A DNA stretch of 64,000 nt, from the NCBI RefSeq assembly GCF_900167445.1, contig NZ_FUZT01000001.1, positions 375,007 to 439,006 on the forward strand, written 5' to 3'. Positions 8,658 to 19,200 of this stretch are shown here, in pieces. The stretch is from Maledivibacter halophilus (lineage in GTDB: Bacteria > Bacillota > Clostridia > Peptostreptococcales > Caminicellaceae). The position numbers were made by a program, and so were the translations under genes. Every line of letters starts with the position of its first letter. Position 1 is the stretch's first letter. The notes under the pieces were generated by a model, which saw nothing but the letters and a program-made list of their open reading frames with translations, was not told where the DNA came from and made no database searches.

Positions 8658-8685
8658 AGACCAATGGAAATCCATTGGTCTTTTA
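8658..8685 (+). terminator. Rho-independent terminator after recX
   Basis: Eleven-base perfect arms (AGACCAATGGA 8658-8668 and its complement 8671-8681), then TTTT. It lies 149 bases after recX, so it probably ends a longer 3' leader or an unannotated short RNA. Confidence 0.75.
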
Positions 8686-8732
8686 AGTAATTAAGTAGTT
8701 AAATTTTAAATATAAAAATAACCAAATTAAAA

Positions 8733-8795
8733 GATGAATTTACACATCAAAAAATCCTAGAATCATGAATATTTTTAAGATGTATAAATTAAGTT
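8733..8795. repeat. Partial family C repeat
   Basis: Resembles the centre of the element at 769-869: an AATTTACACATC arm, CCTAGAA in the middle, GAATATTTTTA, then GATGTATAAATTAAG. The outer ends are not recognisable. It is in the 430 bp spacer between recX and tig. Confidence 0.5.
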
Positions 8796-8940
8796 TTAAT
8801 GTAGGAAAGAAAATTTTATATCATTACAATATTATACATATAATGTTTTATGGTATAATTAAAGGGTTATAATAGTTTAAACTTAACGATTTTAGTTAAT
8901 AATGGGAATATTAAACTATAATAGAGGAGGAAAAAGGTTA

Positions 8941-10227
8941 ATGGAGTCAACAATGGTAAAAAAAGAAGGGAATAAGGTTACTTTACAAATCACTGTAAGT
9001 AATGAAGAGTTTAAAAAAGCTGTTCATCAATCATATTTAAAGAACAGAAAAAAATTCAACTTACCTGGTTTTAGAAAAGGTAAAGCTCCAAAAAAAATAA
9101 TTGAAATGCAATATGGCGAAGGTGTTTTTTATGAAGATGCTATAAATATGGTACTTCCTGGAAAATATGATGAAGCCGTTAAGGAACATAAATTAGAACC
9201 TGTAGATAGACCGGATATAGATATTGAAGAAATTGAGAAGGATAAAGATTTGCTATTTACAGCCACAGTAACTGTTAAACCAGAAGTTAATCTAGGTGAT
9301 TATAAAGGTATAGAAGTAGAAAAAGTTGAGTATAATGTAACTGATGAGGATTTAGAAAAAGAAATAGAAAAAATGAGGGAAATGAATTCTCGTTTAGTTA
9401 ATATTGAAGATAGACCTGTACAAAAAGATGATAATGTTATCATTGATTACAAAGGGTTTGTAGGAGAAGAACAATTTGAAGGTGGAACTGCAGAAAATCA
9501 AACATTGGTTATTGGTTCAAATCAATTCATTCCTGGATTTGAAGATCAATTAATCGGTGGAAATATTGGAGATGAGATAGAAGTTAAAGTAACATTTCCC
9601 GAGGATTATCATGCAAAAAACTTAGCTGGTAAAGATGCAGTTTTCAAAGTTAATATTAAAGAAATAAAATTCAAAGAATTGCCAGAGCTTGACGATGAAT
9701 TTGCTAAGGATGTAAGTGAATTTGATACATTAGAAGAATTAAAAAATGATATAAAGGTTAAGCTGGAAGAAGATGCTAAAGATAGAGCTGAAAAAGAGCT
9801 TAGAGAAAAGGTTTTAGATAAAGTAACAGAAAATGTTGAGGTTGATATACCTGAAGCTATGGTTGAGACAGAAATAGATAATATGCTAAGGGATTTTAAC
9901 TTCCAATTACAGTATCAAGGTCTAAATCTTGAAAAATATCTAGAATTTACTAATGGCAAAATTGAAGATTTAAGAAAACAAATGAAAGATGATGCATACA
10001 ATAGAGTAAAAACGTCTTTAGCTTTAGAAGCTATTGGTGAAAAAGAAAATGTTGAAGCTACTGATGAAGACTTGGAGAAAGAATTGGAAAAAATGGCTGA
10101 AAGTCATAAAATGACAGTTGAAAAATTAAAGGAGTCATTTAAAGAAGAAAACTTTGGGTATATTAAAAATAATATAAAGGTTAGAAAAACTATTGACTTC
10201 TTAGTTGAAAATGCTAAAATAGCCTAA
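8941..10227 (+). CDS. tig: Trigger factor, ribosome-associated chaperone and prolyl isomerase
   Basis: A 428-residue protein, the standard trigger factor length. ATG 8941 follows GAGGAGG at about 10 bases. The N-terminal ribosome-binding domain has the signature GFRKGKAP at 43-50, the FKBP-type isomerase domain spans about 150-245, and the helical chaperone domain follows. It binds nascent chains at the ribosome exit. It is the first gene of a quality-control cluster, 28 bases before clpP. A TATAAT at 8854-8859 is a likely -10. Confidence 0.97.
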   Translation: MESTMVKKEGNKVTLQITVSNEEFKKAVHQSYLKNRKKFNLPGFRKGKAPKKIIEMQYGEGVFYEDAINMVLPGKYDEAVKEHKLEPVDRPDIDIEEIEKDKDLLFTATVTVKPEVNLGDYKGIEVEKVEYNVTDEDLEKEIEKMREMNSRLVNIEDRPVQKDDNVIIDYKGFVGEEQFEGGTAENQTLVIGSNQFIPGFEDQLIGGNIGDEIEVKVTFPEDYHAKNLAGKDAVFKVNIKEIKFKELPELDDEFAKDVSEFDTLEELKNDIKVKLEEDAKDRAEKELREKVLDKVTENVEVDIPEAMVETEIDNMLRDFNFQLQYQGLNLEKYLEFTNGKIEDLRKQMKDDAYNRVKTSLALEAIGEKENVEATDEDLEKELEKMAESHKMTVEKLKESFKEENFGYIKNNIKVRKTIDFLVENAKIA

Positions 10228-10255
10228 TAAAGTATAATATAAGGAGTGGTTTGAT

Positions 10256-10840
10256 ATGGCTTTAGTACCTGTGGTAGTTGAACAGACTAATCGTGGGGAA
10301 AGATCCTACGATATATATTCAAGATTGCTTAAAGAAAGAATAATATTTTTAGGAGAAGAAGTAAATGATCATACAGCAAGCTTGGTAGTGGCCCAGTTAA
10401 TGTTTTTAGAGGCAGAAGACCCAGATAAAGATATCCATCTTTACATAAATAGCCCAGGTGGCTCTATTACTTCTGGTATGGCTATTTATGATACAATGAA
10501 TTTTATTAAATGTGATGTGGCAACCTATTGTATAGGAATGGCAGCTAGTATGGGAGCATTTTTACTAGCTTCAGGTGCAAAGGGTAAAAGATTTGCACTT
10601 CCAAATTCTGAGATAATGATACATCAACCACTTGGTGGTACAAGAGGTCAAGCAGAAGACATTAAAATTCATGCTGAGAGAATTATAAAAATGAGAGACA
10701 GAATTAACAAGATATTAAGTGAAAGAACAGGGCAACCTTTAGAAACAATAGCTAAAGATACTGATAGAGATAACTTTATGGATCCTGAGGAAGCTTTAAA
10801 ATATGGATTGATCGATAAAGTTATTACTTCTAGGAAATAA
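10256..10840 (+). CDS. clpP: ATP-dependent Clp protease proteolytic subunit
   Basis: A 194-residue serine protease with catalytic S98 in MAASMG and H123 in HQPLGG, and Asp near 172 completing the triad. It forms a double heptamer ring and degrades proteins unfolded by ClpX or ClpC. AAGGAG lies before the ATG. It is between tig and clpX, the usual order in Firmicutes, with 18 bases to clpX. Confidence 0.98.
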   Translation: MALVPVVVEQTNRGERSYDIYSRLLKERIIFLGEEVNDHTASLVVAQLMFLEAEDPDKDIHLYINSPGGSITSGMAIYDTMNFIKCDVATYCIGMAASMGAFLLASGAKGKRFALPNSEIMIHQPLGGTRGQAEDIKIHAERIIKMRDRINKILSERTGQPLETIAKDTDRDNFMDPEEALKYGLIDKVITSRK

Positions 10841-10858
10841 CACAAGAGAGGTGTAGCG

Positions 10859-12139
10859 ATGTCTAGATTTGATGACAGAAATAAAAGCAAGCTAAAATGC
10901 TCTTTTTGTGGCAAATCACAGGATCAGGTTAAAAGATTAATAGCTGGTCCCAACGTATATATTTGTGATGAATGTATAGAGCTCTGCCAGGAGATTATTC
11001 ATGAAGAATTTGATGAAAATTTTGATACTGTAACCTCTGAGCTTCCTAAACCTAAAGAGATCAAGGAGATTTTAGATGAATATGTAATAGGGCAGGATTT
11101 AGCTAAAAAAGCTATGGCTGTTGCTGTATATAACCATTATAAAAGAATTGATCAAGAGGTTAAAAGTGACGAGGTAGAGATTCAAAAAAGCAATATATTA
11201 TTACTTGGGCCTACAGGATCAGGTAAAACATTGCTTGCACAAACACTTGCTAAGATATTAAATGTTCCATTTGCTATTGCTGATGCCACATCACTTACAG
11301 AAGCAGGTTATGTGGGAGAAGATGTTGAAAATATTATATTAAAACTTATACAGGCAGCTGATTTTGATATTGAAAAAGCAGAACGTGGGATTATATATAT
11401 AGATGAAATTGATAAAATTGCTAGAAAAACTGACAATCCTTCTATTACCCGTGATGTAAGTGGCGAAGGTGTACAACAAGCATTGCTTAAAATACTTGAA
11501 GGAACAGTTGCAAGTGTACCACCTCAAGGTGGAAGAAAACATCCTCATCAAGAATTTATACAAATTGATACAGGTAATATATTATTTATCTGTGGTGGAG
11601 CATTTGATGGTATAGAGAAGATAATTGAAAAACGTATTGGAAAAAAAGCCATGGGCTTTGGTGCTGATATTCAGAGTAAGGCTCAAATGAATATAGGGGA
11701 AATTCTTGAAAAAATTGAACCGGAAGATTTGTTAAAATATGGTTTGATACCAGAGTTTGTTGGTAGAGTACCCGTTGTAGTATCCTTAAATGAACTTGAC
11801 GAAGAATCTCTTGTAAAAATATTAGTTGAGCCAAAGAATGCTCTTATAAAACAGTATAAAAAATTATTTGAGTTAGACGATGTAGATATAGAATTTGAAG
11901 ATGAAGCTCTTGAAGCCATTGCAAAGATGGCACTAAATAGAAAAACAGGGGCAAGAGGCCTTAGAAGTATACTTGAAAATTCAATGCTTGATGTTATGTA
12001 TGACATACCTTCAAGGGATGATATTAAAAAGTGTATTGTAACAAAGGAAACAATAGAGCAGAAGATAGCACCAACTTTAGTACTTGCTGAACAAAAAAAT
12101 GAAAAAAACAGGAAAAAAAATAAAGAAACTGCTTCATAA
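10859..12139 (+). CDS. clpX: ClpX, ATP-dependent unfoldase of ClpXP
   Basis: A 426-residue AAA+ protein. The N-terminal zinc-binding domain has CSFCGK and CDECIELC. Walker A is GPTGSGKT, Walker B is IIYIDEID, and the pore loop is in GYVGED. It recognises substrates, unfolds them and feeds ClpP. The C-terminal tail is Lys/Asn-rich. Same operon as tig and clpP, ending at a terminator. Confidence 0.98.
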   Translation: MSRFDDRNKSKLKCSFCGKSQDQVKRLIAGPNVYICDECIELCQEIIHEEFDENFDTVTSELPKPKEIKEILDEYVIGQDLAKKAMAVAVYNHYKRIDQEVKSDEVEIQKSNILLLGPTGSGKTLLAQTLAKILNVPFAIADATSLTEAGYVGEDVENIILKLIQAADFDIEKAERGIIYIDEIDKIARKTDNPSITRDVSGEGVQQALLKILEGTVASVPPQGGRKHPHQEFIQIDTGNILFICGGAFDGIEKIIEKRIGKKAMGFGADIQSKAQMNIGEILEKIEPEDLLKYGLIPEFVGRVPVVVSLNELDEESLVKILVEPKNALIKQYKKLFELDDVDIEFEDEALEAIAKMALNRKTGARGLRSILENSMLDVMYDIPSRDDIKKCIVTKETIEQKIAPTLVLAEQKNEKNRKKNKETAS

Positions 12140-12155
12140 TGAAATAAATAATTAT

Positions 12156-12182
12156 AAGCGAGTCTAAGTGGCTCGCTTTCTT
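12156..12182 (+). terminator. Terminator of the tig-clpP-clpX operon
   Basis: Arms AAGCGAG (12156-12162) and CTCGCTT (12172-12178) with a T-rich tail, 17 bases after the clpX stop. Confidence 0.75.
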
Positions 12183-12413
12183 ATTACTTGGAGAAATTGT
12201 TTGTTTGAGAAAATTATGTGCTTATTTGACTTATGTAAAGGTATAAGTACATTTAAAAATGCAAAACATAATATTAATTAATGGTTATTAGATTCTAGCT
12301 ATTAAGGAAAAGTTACATAGATATAAGTTAATAGTGAATTTTTTATTGATAAAAGTCTTTTATTTGTGTATAATGTGCTATGATATGTTTAAATTTACTT
12401 AGCAGATGGAATC

Positions 12414-12517
12414 TATAGTGAAACAATGTCAAACTTTAATTTATGCATCATAAAAATAATAATATTAATTAGACTTTTTATTATGTATAAATTAACCTTT
12501 CAGTTTGTTTGACTATA
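12414..12517. repeat. About 104 bp imperfect-palindrome element (family C, variant)
   Basis: The ends TATAGTGAAAC and GTTTGACTATA are inverted, and inner arms read ACTTTAATTTATGCAT and ATGTATAAATTAACC. Related to 769-869 and 24804-24902. It sits directly beside a family B element in the clpX-lon spacer. Confidence 0.6.
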
Positions 12518-12526
12518 TATAATAAC

Positions 12527-12646
12527 TGAGGAAATTGCATAATACATGTAAAAAATTTTTAAATACAAAATGCAGTAGGGAGAGTCAGGTGAGTTATCTA
12601 CATATTGTATTTTAAAATTAATAATGTCAATTATGCAAGTTTCTTA
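12527..12646. repeat. 120 bp palindromic repeat (family B, copy 1)
   Basis: The outer 48 or so bases on each side are inverted repeats: left end TGAGGAAATTGCATAAT, right end ATTATGCAAGTTTCTTA. The whole element could fold into one long hairpin with an unpaired centre near 12575-12597. It has the same length and ends as 50639-50758. No coding capacity. Confidence 0.7.
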
Positions 12647-12683
12647 ACTAATAAAAGAATCCTCAAACAAAGGAGGGAGTTTT

Positions 12684-15041
12684 ATGGAAAAAAATAAAAA
12701 TAACAATAACAATAAAAATATAGAATTGCCATTAATACCACTAAGAGGTCTTTCTGTTTTTCCTTATATGGTTATTCACTTTGATGTAGGTAGAGAAAAA
12801 TCAATAAAGGCTTTAGAGGAGGCTATGGTTAAGGATCAGACGATATTTCTTACTACTCAGAAAGAAGTTGATGTTGATTTACCTACTACAGAAGATTTTT
12901 ATGAAATAGGAACTATTTCAAAAATTAAACAGATGCTAAAATTACCGGGAGATGCTATTAGAGTTTTAGTTGAGGGAATTAGTAGAGGAAGAATTAAAAA
13001 TATAGGCCAGGATGAACCGTATTTCAAGGCGGAAATAGAAGAATATAAAGCTGGGGAAAAAGAGGTAAATAGAGAAGTTGAAGCAATGATGAGAGTTGTT
13101 CTGGATGCATTTGAAAACTATGTAAGTGTAAGTAATAAAATATCTCCTGAAGTAATAATTACTATATCTTCCATAGAAGAAGCAGGGAGACTTGCTGATG
13201 TAATAGCTTCTCATATGATTTTGAAAACAGAACAGAAGCAAGAGATATTGGAAGCATTCGATCCTAAGGATAGACTTGAAGTTCTTTATAAAATACTTTT
13301 AAAGGAAATAGAAATATTAGAAGTTGAAAAGGAAATAAACACCAAGGTTAGAGGTCGTATTAATAGATTACAAAAAGAATATTATCTAAAGGAGCAACTC
13401 AAAGCAATAAAAGAAGAGCTTGGTGAAGATGCGGGTTATGATGATGAAATTGAAGAGATGTATGATAAGATTAAGAAAGTAAAGCTTCCTAAAAAAGTAG
13501 AAGAAAAAGTGTATAAAGAGATAGACAGACTTTCTAAATTATCTCCGGGTTCTGCTGAAAGTGGAGTTATAAGAACCTATGTGGGCTGGATTTTAGACTT
13601 GCCCTGGAACAAGAAGACAAAGGATTCTATTGATATTAAAAAAGCTAACGCTATATTGGAAGAGGATCACTATGGACTGAAAAGTGTTAAGGAAAGAATT
13701 CTTGAATATCTTGCAATACGAAAGCTTGCAAAGAAAATGAAGGGACCTATTATTTGCTTAGTAGGGCCTCCAGGGGTAGGAAAAACTTCCATAGCAAAGT
13801 CTATAGCCAGATCATTGAACAGAAAATTTGTAAGAATGTCTTTGGGTGGAGTAAGAGATGAAGCTGAGATAAGGGGACATAGAAGGACCTATATAGGAGC
13901 TATACCGGGAAGAATTATTTCAGCTATTAAGGATGCTGGGTCTAAAAATCCTGTTTTTCTATTCGATGAAATCGATAAAGTTAGCAGTGATTTTAGAGGA
14001 GACCCTGCTTCAGCTCTATTGGAAGTATTGGACCCAGAACAAAATAGGGAGTTTACAGATCATTATCTTGAACTACCCTTTGATTTATCAAATGTAATGT
14101 TTATTACTACTGCCAATACTTTAGGTACTATACCAAGACCTTTATTGGACAGAATGGAGGTAATTGAAGTTTCAGGCTATACAGAGCATGAAAAAGTAGT
14201 AATTGCAAAGAAATACCTTCTGCCAAAACAAATAAAGGAACATGGTATGGAAGAATCTAATCTACAGGTATCAGAGCAGACTATTAGGGATATTATTAAC
14301 TACTATACTAGAGAATCTGGTGTAAGAAATTTGGAAAGACAGTTAGCTACTATATGTCGTAAGGCAGCAAGACAGATAGTTGAAAACGAATCTGAGATTG
14401 TAAGAGTAAATACTACTAGTTTGAAGAAATATCTTGGAATACCCAAGTACAGATATGAAAAGGTTAGAGATAAGAATGAGGTTGGTATTACTACTGGACT
14501 GGCTTGGACAAGGGTTGGAGGAGACACCTTGTCTATAGAAGTAACCCCTATGAAGGGAACTGGGAAATTGGTACTCACTGGTCAGCTTGGAGATGTTATG
14601 AAGGAATCTGCAAGGGCTGGACTTAGTTATATTCGTTCAAGGGTAGATGTATTGGATATTGACGAAGACTTCTATAAAAACTATGATATACATATTCATA
14701 TACCAGAAGGGGCAATACCAAAAGATGGACCTTCAGCTGGTATAACAATGGCTACAGCTGTTATTTCAGCCCTTGAAAAAACACCTGTCTATAGGAATGT
14801 TGCTATGACAGGAGAAATAACATTAAGAGGAAGGATTTTACCAGTAGGGGGAATAAAGGAAAAGGTTCTTGCAGCCAATAGGGCAGGTGTTGAAAAAATA
14901 TTGCTTCCTATGGAGAATGAAAAGGACCTTACAGAAATTCCTGATTCGGTAAAAAGAAAAATAGAATTTGTGCTTGTAGAACATATGGATGAGGTACTTA
15001 AGCATGCACTAGCAAAAGAGGACAAGCAGAATGAAAATTAG
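12684..15041 (+). CDS. lon: Lon ATP-dependent protease (LonA)
   Basis: A 785-residue protein. The N-terminal substrate-binding domain covers about 12-210. The AAA+ domain has Walker [10 protein letters not shown] and Walker B FLFDEIDK. The C-terminal protease has the Ser-Lys dyad S684 (DGPSAG) and K727 (GGIKEK). It has no membrane segment, so this is cytosolic LonA rather than LonB. A strong AAAGGAGGGAG site precedes the ATG. The last 11 bases overlap engB, which is consistent with coupled translation. A separate promoter is expected in the 540 bp repeat-bearing spacer upstream. Confidence 0.97.
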   Translation: MEKNKNNNNNKNIELPLIPLRGLSVFPYMVIHFDVGREKSIKALEEAMVKDQTIFLTTQKEVDVDLPTTEDFYEIGTISKIKQMLKLPGDAIRVLVEGISRGRIKNIGQDEPYFKAEIEEYKAGEKEVNREVEAMMRVVLDAFENYVSVSNKISPEVIITISSIEEAGRLADVIASHMILKTEQKQEILEAFDPKDRLEVLYKILLKEIEILEVEKEINTKVRGRINRLQKEYYLKEQLKAIKEELGEDAGYDDEIEEMYDKIKKVKLPKKVEEKVYKEIDRLSKLSPGSAESGVIRTYVGWILDLPWNKKTKDSIDIKKANAILEEDHYGLKSVKERILEYLAIRKLAKKMKGPIICLVGPPGVGKTSIAKSIARSLNRKFVRMSLGGVRDEAEIRGHRRTYIGAIPGRIISAIKDAGSKNPVFLFDEIDKVSSDFRGDPASALLEVLDPEQNREFTDHYLELPFDLSNVMFITTANTLGTIPRPLLDRMEVIEVSGYTEHEKVVIAKKYLLPKQIKEHGMEESNLQVSEQTIRDIINYYTRESGVRNLERQLATICRKAARQIVENESEIVRVNTTSLKKYLGIPKYRYEKVRDKNEVGITTGLAWTRVGGDTLSIEVTPMKGTGKLVLTGQLGDVMKESARAGLSYIRSRVDVLDIDEDFYKNYDIHIHIPEGAIPKDGPSAGITMATAVISALEKTPVYRNVAMTGEITLRGRILPVGGIKEKVLAANRAGVEKILLPMENEKDLTEIPDSVKRKIEFVLVEHMDEVLKHALAKEDKQNEN

Positions 15042-15657
15042 AAGCTGTAAATTTATGATTAGTGCTGTAAGTAAAAATCAATATCCACTGGATGATATTC
15101 CTGAGATAGCTTTAGCTGGAAGATCAAATGTAGGAAAATCTTCCCTTATAAACATGCTTTTGAACAGGAAAAAACTTGCTAGGACCAGTTCAACACCTGG
15201 TAAAACACAAACTATTAATTTTTATATGATAAATAATGAATTTCATTTTGTTGACTTACCTGGATATGGTTATGCTAAGGTTTCTAAGAAAAATAGAGAA
15301 GAATGGGGAAAAATAATAGAAACCTACCTTACATCTAGGGAAAAATTAGTTGAAGTCATTCAATTAATAGATATTAGACATAAACCTACCGAGCAAGATA
15401 TTCAAATGTATAATTGGATAAAACATTTTGGATTTAGAGGTATAGTTGTTGCCACTAAATTAGATAAGATAAAAAGAAGTCAAAAACAAAAACAAATCAA
15501 CTTAATCAGAAAAACATTGAAAATGGATAAGGATGATATACTGATACCAGTGTCTTCTATAAACCGGGAAGGTAAAGAAAGACTTTGGGAAGTAATTGGA
15601 AATACATTTATCCAAAAAGGTTATGATATTACTATAGAGGAAGCAGCCGAGATATAA
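15031..15657 (+). CDS. engB: Ribosome biogenesis GTPase EngB (YsxC/YihA)
   Basis: A 208-residue TRAFAC GTPase: G1 GRSNVGKSS, a switch I Thr in [10 protein letters not shown]3 DLPGYG and G4 TKLDK. Needed for assembly of the large ribosomal subunit. The start lies inside the end of lon (11 base overlap), a conserved lon-engB arrangement in Firmicutes. A terminator begins inside its last codons. Confidence 0.96.
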   Translation: MKIRSCKFMISAVSKNQYPLDDIPEIALAGRSNVGKSSLINMLLNRKKLARTSSTPGKTQTINFYMINNEFHFVDLPGYGYAKVSKKNREEWGKIIETYLTSREKLVEVIQLIDIRHKPTEQDIQMYNWIKHFGFRGIVVATKLDKIKRSQKQKQINLIRKTLKMDKDDILIPVSSINREGKERLWEVIGNTFIQKGYDITIEEAAEI

Positions 15658-15680
15658 TTCTAGGCTGTTTTCTTTTTTAA
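15644..15680 (+). terminator. Terminator after engB
   Basis: Arms CAGCC (15644-15648) and GGCTG (15663-15667), then TTTTCTTTTTT. The stem is short but the U tract is strong. The 5' arm lies within the engB coding end. Confidence 0.7.
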
Positions 15681-15687
15681 ATACAAT

Positions 15688-15722
15688 GATAATGATAATT
15701 ATTATCAAAATGTGTTTATAAT
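15688..15722 (+). promoter_or_regulatory. Fur box overlapping the likely pdh promoter
   Basis: Bases 15688-15706 read GATAATGATAATTATTATC, 18 of 19 matching the classical Fur consensus (two direct GATAAT hexamers plus an inverted one). A TATAAT at 15717-15722 could be the -10, with its -35 region (about 15693-15699) inside the box. The first pdh start codon is about 110 bases downstream. That iron-loaded Fur represses the operon is inference. Confidence 0.65.
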
Positions 15723-15817
15723 ATTTTCCCTTGGGGTAAATAAAGAATACTTACAAAGACTTAACTTATCAAAAGACTATATAAAAAATTGATATAAATA
15801 AAGGAGGTTTTATAAAT

Positions 15818-16903
15818 ATGTTAACAGCACAATTTAATTATTTGGAAGGAAAAAGCCTTGCTATTCTTAATAAAGAAGGAAAGGTTATAGATGAACATTT
15901 GGTTCCGGAAATAAAAGATGATGAATTGATAAATATGTATAAAACAATGCTTCTAACAAGAATTGCCGATACAAAGGCCATGCAGTATCAAAGACAAGGA
16001 AGAATGCTTACCTATGCACCTAATAAAGGTCAGGAAGCCGCTCAAATTGGTTCGGCAGCTGCAATTGAGGAAAGGGACTGGTTAGTCCCTGCATTTAGAG
16101 AAATGGGAGCTTGGCTTTATAAAGGAGTTCCTTTAAATCAAGTATATCTTTATTGGTATGGAAATGAAATGGGAAGCAAATTTCCAGAGAATATAAAAAT
16201 GCTTCCTGTTTCTGTTCCAATTGCTTCACAATTAAATCATGCTGCAGGAATTGCCATGGCTAGTAATATTAAAGGGGAAGATGAAGTAACCCTTGCTTAT
16301 GTAGGTGATGGGGGAACTTCCCAGGGAGAATTCCATGAAGCAATAAACTTAGCTGCAGTTTTTAATGCACCTCTAGTAGTTGTTATACAAAACAATCAAT
16401 ATGCAATATCTGTCCCAAGGGCTGAGCAAACAAAGACGAAGACTTTAGCTGAAAAGGCTCACGGCTATGGGATACCGGGAATACAAGTGGATGGAAATGA
16501 TATTTTAGCAGTTTATGCGGCCACAAAGGAGGCTGTAAAAAGGGCTAGAAGTGGACAGGGACCAACATTAATTGAAGCAGTTACCTATAGACTTGGACCT
16601 CATACTACTTCAGATGATCCTACTATATATCGTGATGATAAAGAAGTTGAAGATTGGACTCAGAAAGATCCTCTTATAAGATTTAAGAAATATCTGATAG
16701 ATAGAAATCTATGGAGTGAAGATGAAGATGCTAAACAAATTGAAGAATATGAAAGCTTTGCAAATAAAACCTTTAAAGAAGTAGAAAATTCCAAGGAAGT
16801 GCCATTGGAGGATATATTTAAATATCACTATGAAAAGATGCCTCAAAATCTTATGGAGCAGTATGAAGAGTATAAAGAATATTTAGCAAAAGGAGGGAAA
16901 TAA
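15818..16903 (+). CDS. pdhA: Pyruvate dehydrogenase E1 component, alpha subunit
   Basis: A 361-residue thiamine-diphosphate enzyme subunit with GDGG at 163-166 and the closing NNQYAIS, which bind the cofactor and Mg. Overall sequence (APNKGQEAAQIG, GIPGIQVDGND) follows Bacillus-type PdhA more than branched-chain E1 alpha. With E1 beta it decarboxylates pyruvate and transfers acetyl to the E2 lipoyl group. An AAGGAGG site precedes the ATG. First gene of a four-gene operon, one base before pdhB. Branched-chain substrates cannot be fully excluded. Confidence 0.9.
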   Translation: MLTAQFNYLEGKSLAILNKEGKVIDEHLVPEIKDDELINMYKTMLLTRIADTKAMQYQRQGRMLTYAPNKGQEAAQIGSAAAIEERDWLVPAFREMGAWLYKGVPLNQVYLYWYGNEMGSKFPENIKMLPVSVPIASQLNHAAGIAMASNIKGEDEVTLAYVGDGGTSQGEFHEAINLAAVFNAPLVVVIQNNQYAISVPRAEQTKTKTLAEKAHGYGIPGIQVDGNDILAVYAATKEAVKRARSGQGPTLIEAVTYRLGPHTTSDDPTIYRDDKEVEDWTQKDPLIRFKKYLIDRNLWSEDEDAKQIEEYESFANKTFKEVENSKEVPLEDIFKYHYEKMPQNLMEQYEEYKEYLAKGGK

Positions 16904-16904
16904 C

Positions 16905-17882
16905 ATGGCTGTTTTAAATATTTTAAATACAGTTCAAAATACTTTAGACTATGAGATGGGAAGAGATAAAGATGTAATTGTTTACGGCGAAGACGTTGGA
17001 TTTGAAGGAGGTGTGTTTAGGGCAACTGCGGGACTTCAAAAAAAGTATGGAAAGAAAAGATGCTTTGATACACCTTTAGCTGAGTCGGGAATAGTGGGAA
17101 GTGCAATAGGTATGGCTATTAATGAACTTAAGCCAGTGGTTGAAATACAGTTTTCAGGTTTTGTATTGCCGGCATTAAATCAGATTATAGCCCATACTGC
17201 CAGAATGAGAAACAGGTCTAGAGGAAAATATAATCTGCCTATGGTTATTAGAATGCCCTATGGTGGAGGGATTCGTGCCCTTGAACATCATTCAGAAAGC
17301 CTTGAAGCTATTTTTGGCCATATACCAGGTTTGAAGACAGTAATTCCTTCTACTCCCTACGATACAAAGGGACTTCTTCTAGCTGCTATTAGAGACCCTG
17401 ATCCAGTTATATTTTTAGAGCCAAAACGAATTTACAGGGCCTTCAAACAGGAGGTTCCAGAAGATGATTATATAGTACCTATTGGAAAAGCCAAAATCCT
17501 TAAGGAAGGAACCGACATTACGGTAGTTGCCTATGGAGCTTTAGTTCAAAGGGTACAAAAGGCCATAGAGGACCTTGAAAATCAAGGAATAAGTGTTGAA
17601 TTAATAGATCTTAGAACTATTTCTCCTATTGATAAGGAAACAATTATTAAATCCGTTCAGAAAACTGGAAGATTTGTTGTAGTCCACGAAGCGGTTAAGT
17701 CTTTTAGTGTTTCATCAGAATTAATTTCAATTGTAAACGAAGGAGCTTTCCTTTATTTAGAAGCTCCACCAACAAGGATTACTGGCTTTGATACTATTGT
17801 ACCCCTCCCAAGGGGAGAACATCATTTTATAATTGATGAAAACAGGATAAAGGATAAAATAAAAGAAGTTGCAAAGTTTTAG
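16905..17882 (+). CDS. pdhB: Pyruvate dehydrogenase E1 component, beta subunit
   Basis: A 325-residue protein with the transketolase pyrimidine-binding fold (YGEDVGFEGGVFRAT, TPLAESGIVG) and a C-terminal transketolase domain (VELIDLRTISPID). It pairs with PdhA to form the alpha2-beta2 E1. It starts immediately after pdhA with AGGAGG inside the pdhA end, and ends 15 bases before the E2 gene. Confidence 0.93.
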   Translation: MAVLNILNTVQNTLDYEMGRDKDVIVYGEDVGFEGGVFRATAGLQKKYGKKRCFDTPLAESGIVGSAIGMAINELKPVVEIQFSGFVLPALNQIIAHTARMRNRSRGKYNLPMVIRMPYGGGIRALEHHSESLEAIFGHIPGLKTVIPSTPYDTKGLLLAAIRDPDPVIFLEPKRIYRAFKQEVPEDDYIVPIGKAKILKEGTDITVVAYGALVQRVQKAIEDLENQGISVELIDLRTISPIDKETIIKSVQKTGRFVVVHEAVKSFSVSSELISIVNEGAFLYLEAPPTRITGFDTIVPLPRGEHHFIIDENRIKDKIKEVAKF

Positions 17883-17897
17883 AGGAGGTGGAAATTC

Positions 17898-19187
17898 ATG
17901 ATAGATTTCAGATTTGCAGATATTGGGGAAGGAATCCATGAAGGGAAAATACTACAGTGGATGGTTAAAGAAGGAGATGAAGTTAAGGATGGAGATACCC
18001 TATTTACCGTTGAAACAGATAAAGTAAATGCAGAAATTCCATCCCCTGCCGATGGAAAAATAAATAAAATAATGGCAGAGGAAGGAGATATTATCAATGT
18101 AGGTGATATAGTTGTTAAAATAGATGATGGTAATAATAATGAAACACCTTCTAAGGATCTTAATGTTGAGCCGGTAAATGAAGGGGATGAAGATCCTTCA
18201 GGTGTTGTAGGAGAACTGATGGTATCTTCAGAAGTTATTGAGAGCAGCTCTGAAGCTAAGATCAAAGAGGAGGATAACAAAAGAAAAGTATTGGCTACTC
18301 CTGTTGCCAGAAAATTAGCAAGGGATCTGAATATAGATATAAATACTATAAAAGGAACCGGACCAGTAGGAAGGGTTATGAAGGAAGATATTTATCGTGA
18401 GGAAGAAAAAAGAAATGAAAAAGAATCAAAAGCAGAAAAAATGGTTTCAAATTCAGTTAAAGTTGATGTGCCTGAAATTAAAGTTAGTGGAGAGGTAGAG
18501 AGAGTGCCTCTGACTATGCTTAGAAAAACTATTGCAAAGAATATGGTTTTATCAAAAACTGTTATTCCCCATGCAGTGGCAATAGAAGAAATTGATGTAT
18601 CAAATCTTGTTAAATTTAGAAAAGAAAATAAGGAAATGGCAAAGGAAAATGGTGCCCATTTAACATATATGCCCTTTATAATAAAAGCTTTAGTTATGAC
18701 TTTGAAGGAGTTTGCAGAATTTAATTCAAGCTTTGATGAGGAAAAAGAAGAAATAGTACTAAAAAAATATTATAATATTGGAATTGCCACAGATACACCA
18801 GATGGCTTAATGGTTCCAGTTATAAAGGATGCCGATAAAAAAGGTATCTTGGAGCTTGCAAAGGAAATATCAGAACTTAGTGAAAAAGCAAGAAATAGAA
18901 CAATTTCTTTAGACAAATTACAGGATGGAACAATGAGTATTACTAATTTTGGAGCCGTGGGAACAATGGCAGGAATCCCTGTAATCAAACATCCCGAAGT
19001 TGCCATTTTAGGTATTGGGAAAATAACAAAAAAACCAGTTGTAGAAGATGATGAAATTGTGATTAGAGATATTTTAACAGTTACATTATCCATTGACCAT
19101 AGAGTAATTGATGGCGGGGATTCCGGCAGATTTCTAAACAAGCTAAAAGAATATCTAAGGGATCCAATGCTTTTAGTTTTAAGCTAA
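17898..19187 (+). CDS. pdhC: Dihydrolipoamide acetyltransferase E2
   Basis: A 429-residue E2. A single N-terminal lipoyl domain has the lipoylated Lys in ETDKVNAE (K42). After an acidic linker comes a peripheral-subunit-binding domain (about 135-170, ATPVARKLARDL), then the catalytic domain with H401 and D405 in DHRVIDGGD. It transfers acetyl to CoA and forms the core of the complex. It has GAGGAGG before its ATG. The lipoyl attachment gene is not in the window. Confidence 0.92.
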   Translation: MIDFRFADIGEGIHEGKILQWMVKEGDEVKDGDTLFTVETDKVNAEIPSPADGKINKIMAEEGDIINVGDIVVKIDDGNNNETPSKDLNVEPVNEGDEDPSGVVGELMVSSEVIESSSEAKIKEEDNKRKVLATPVARKLARDLNIDINTIKGTGPVGRVMKEDIYREEEKRNEKESKAEKMVSNSVKVDVPEIKVSGEVERVPLTMLRKTIAKNMVLSKTVIPHAVAIEEIDVSNLVKFRKENKEMAKENGAHLTYMPFIIKALVMTLKEFAEFNSSFDEEKEEIVLKKYYNIGIATDTPDGLMVPVIKDADKKGILELAKEISELSEKARNRTISLDKLQDGTMSITNFGAVGTMAGIPVIKHPEVAILGIGKITKKPVVEDDEIVIRDILTVTLSIDHRVIDGGDSGRFLNKLKEYLRDPMLLVLS

Positions 19188-19200
19188 GGAGATGATTTTT

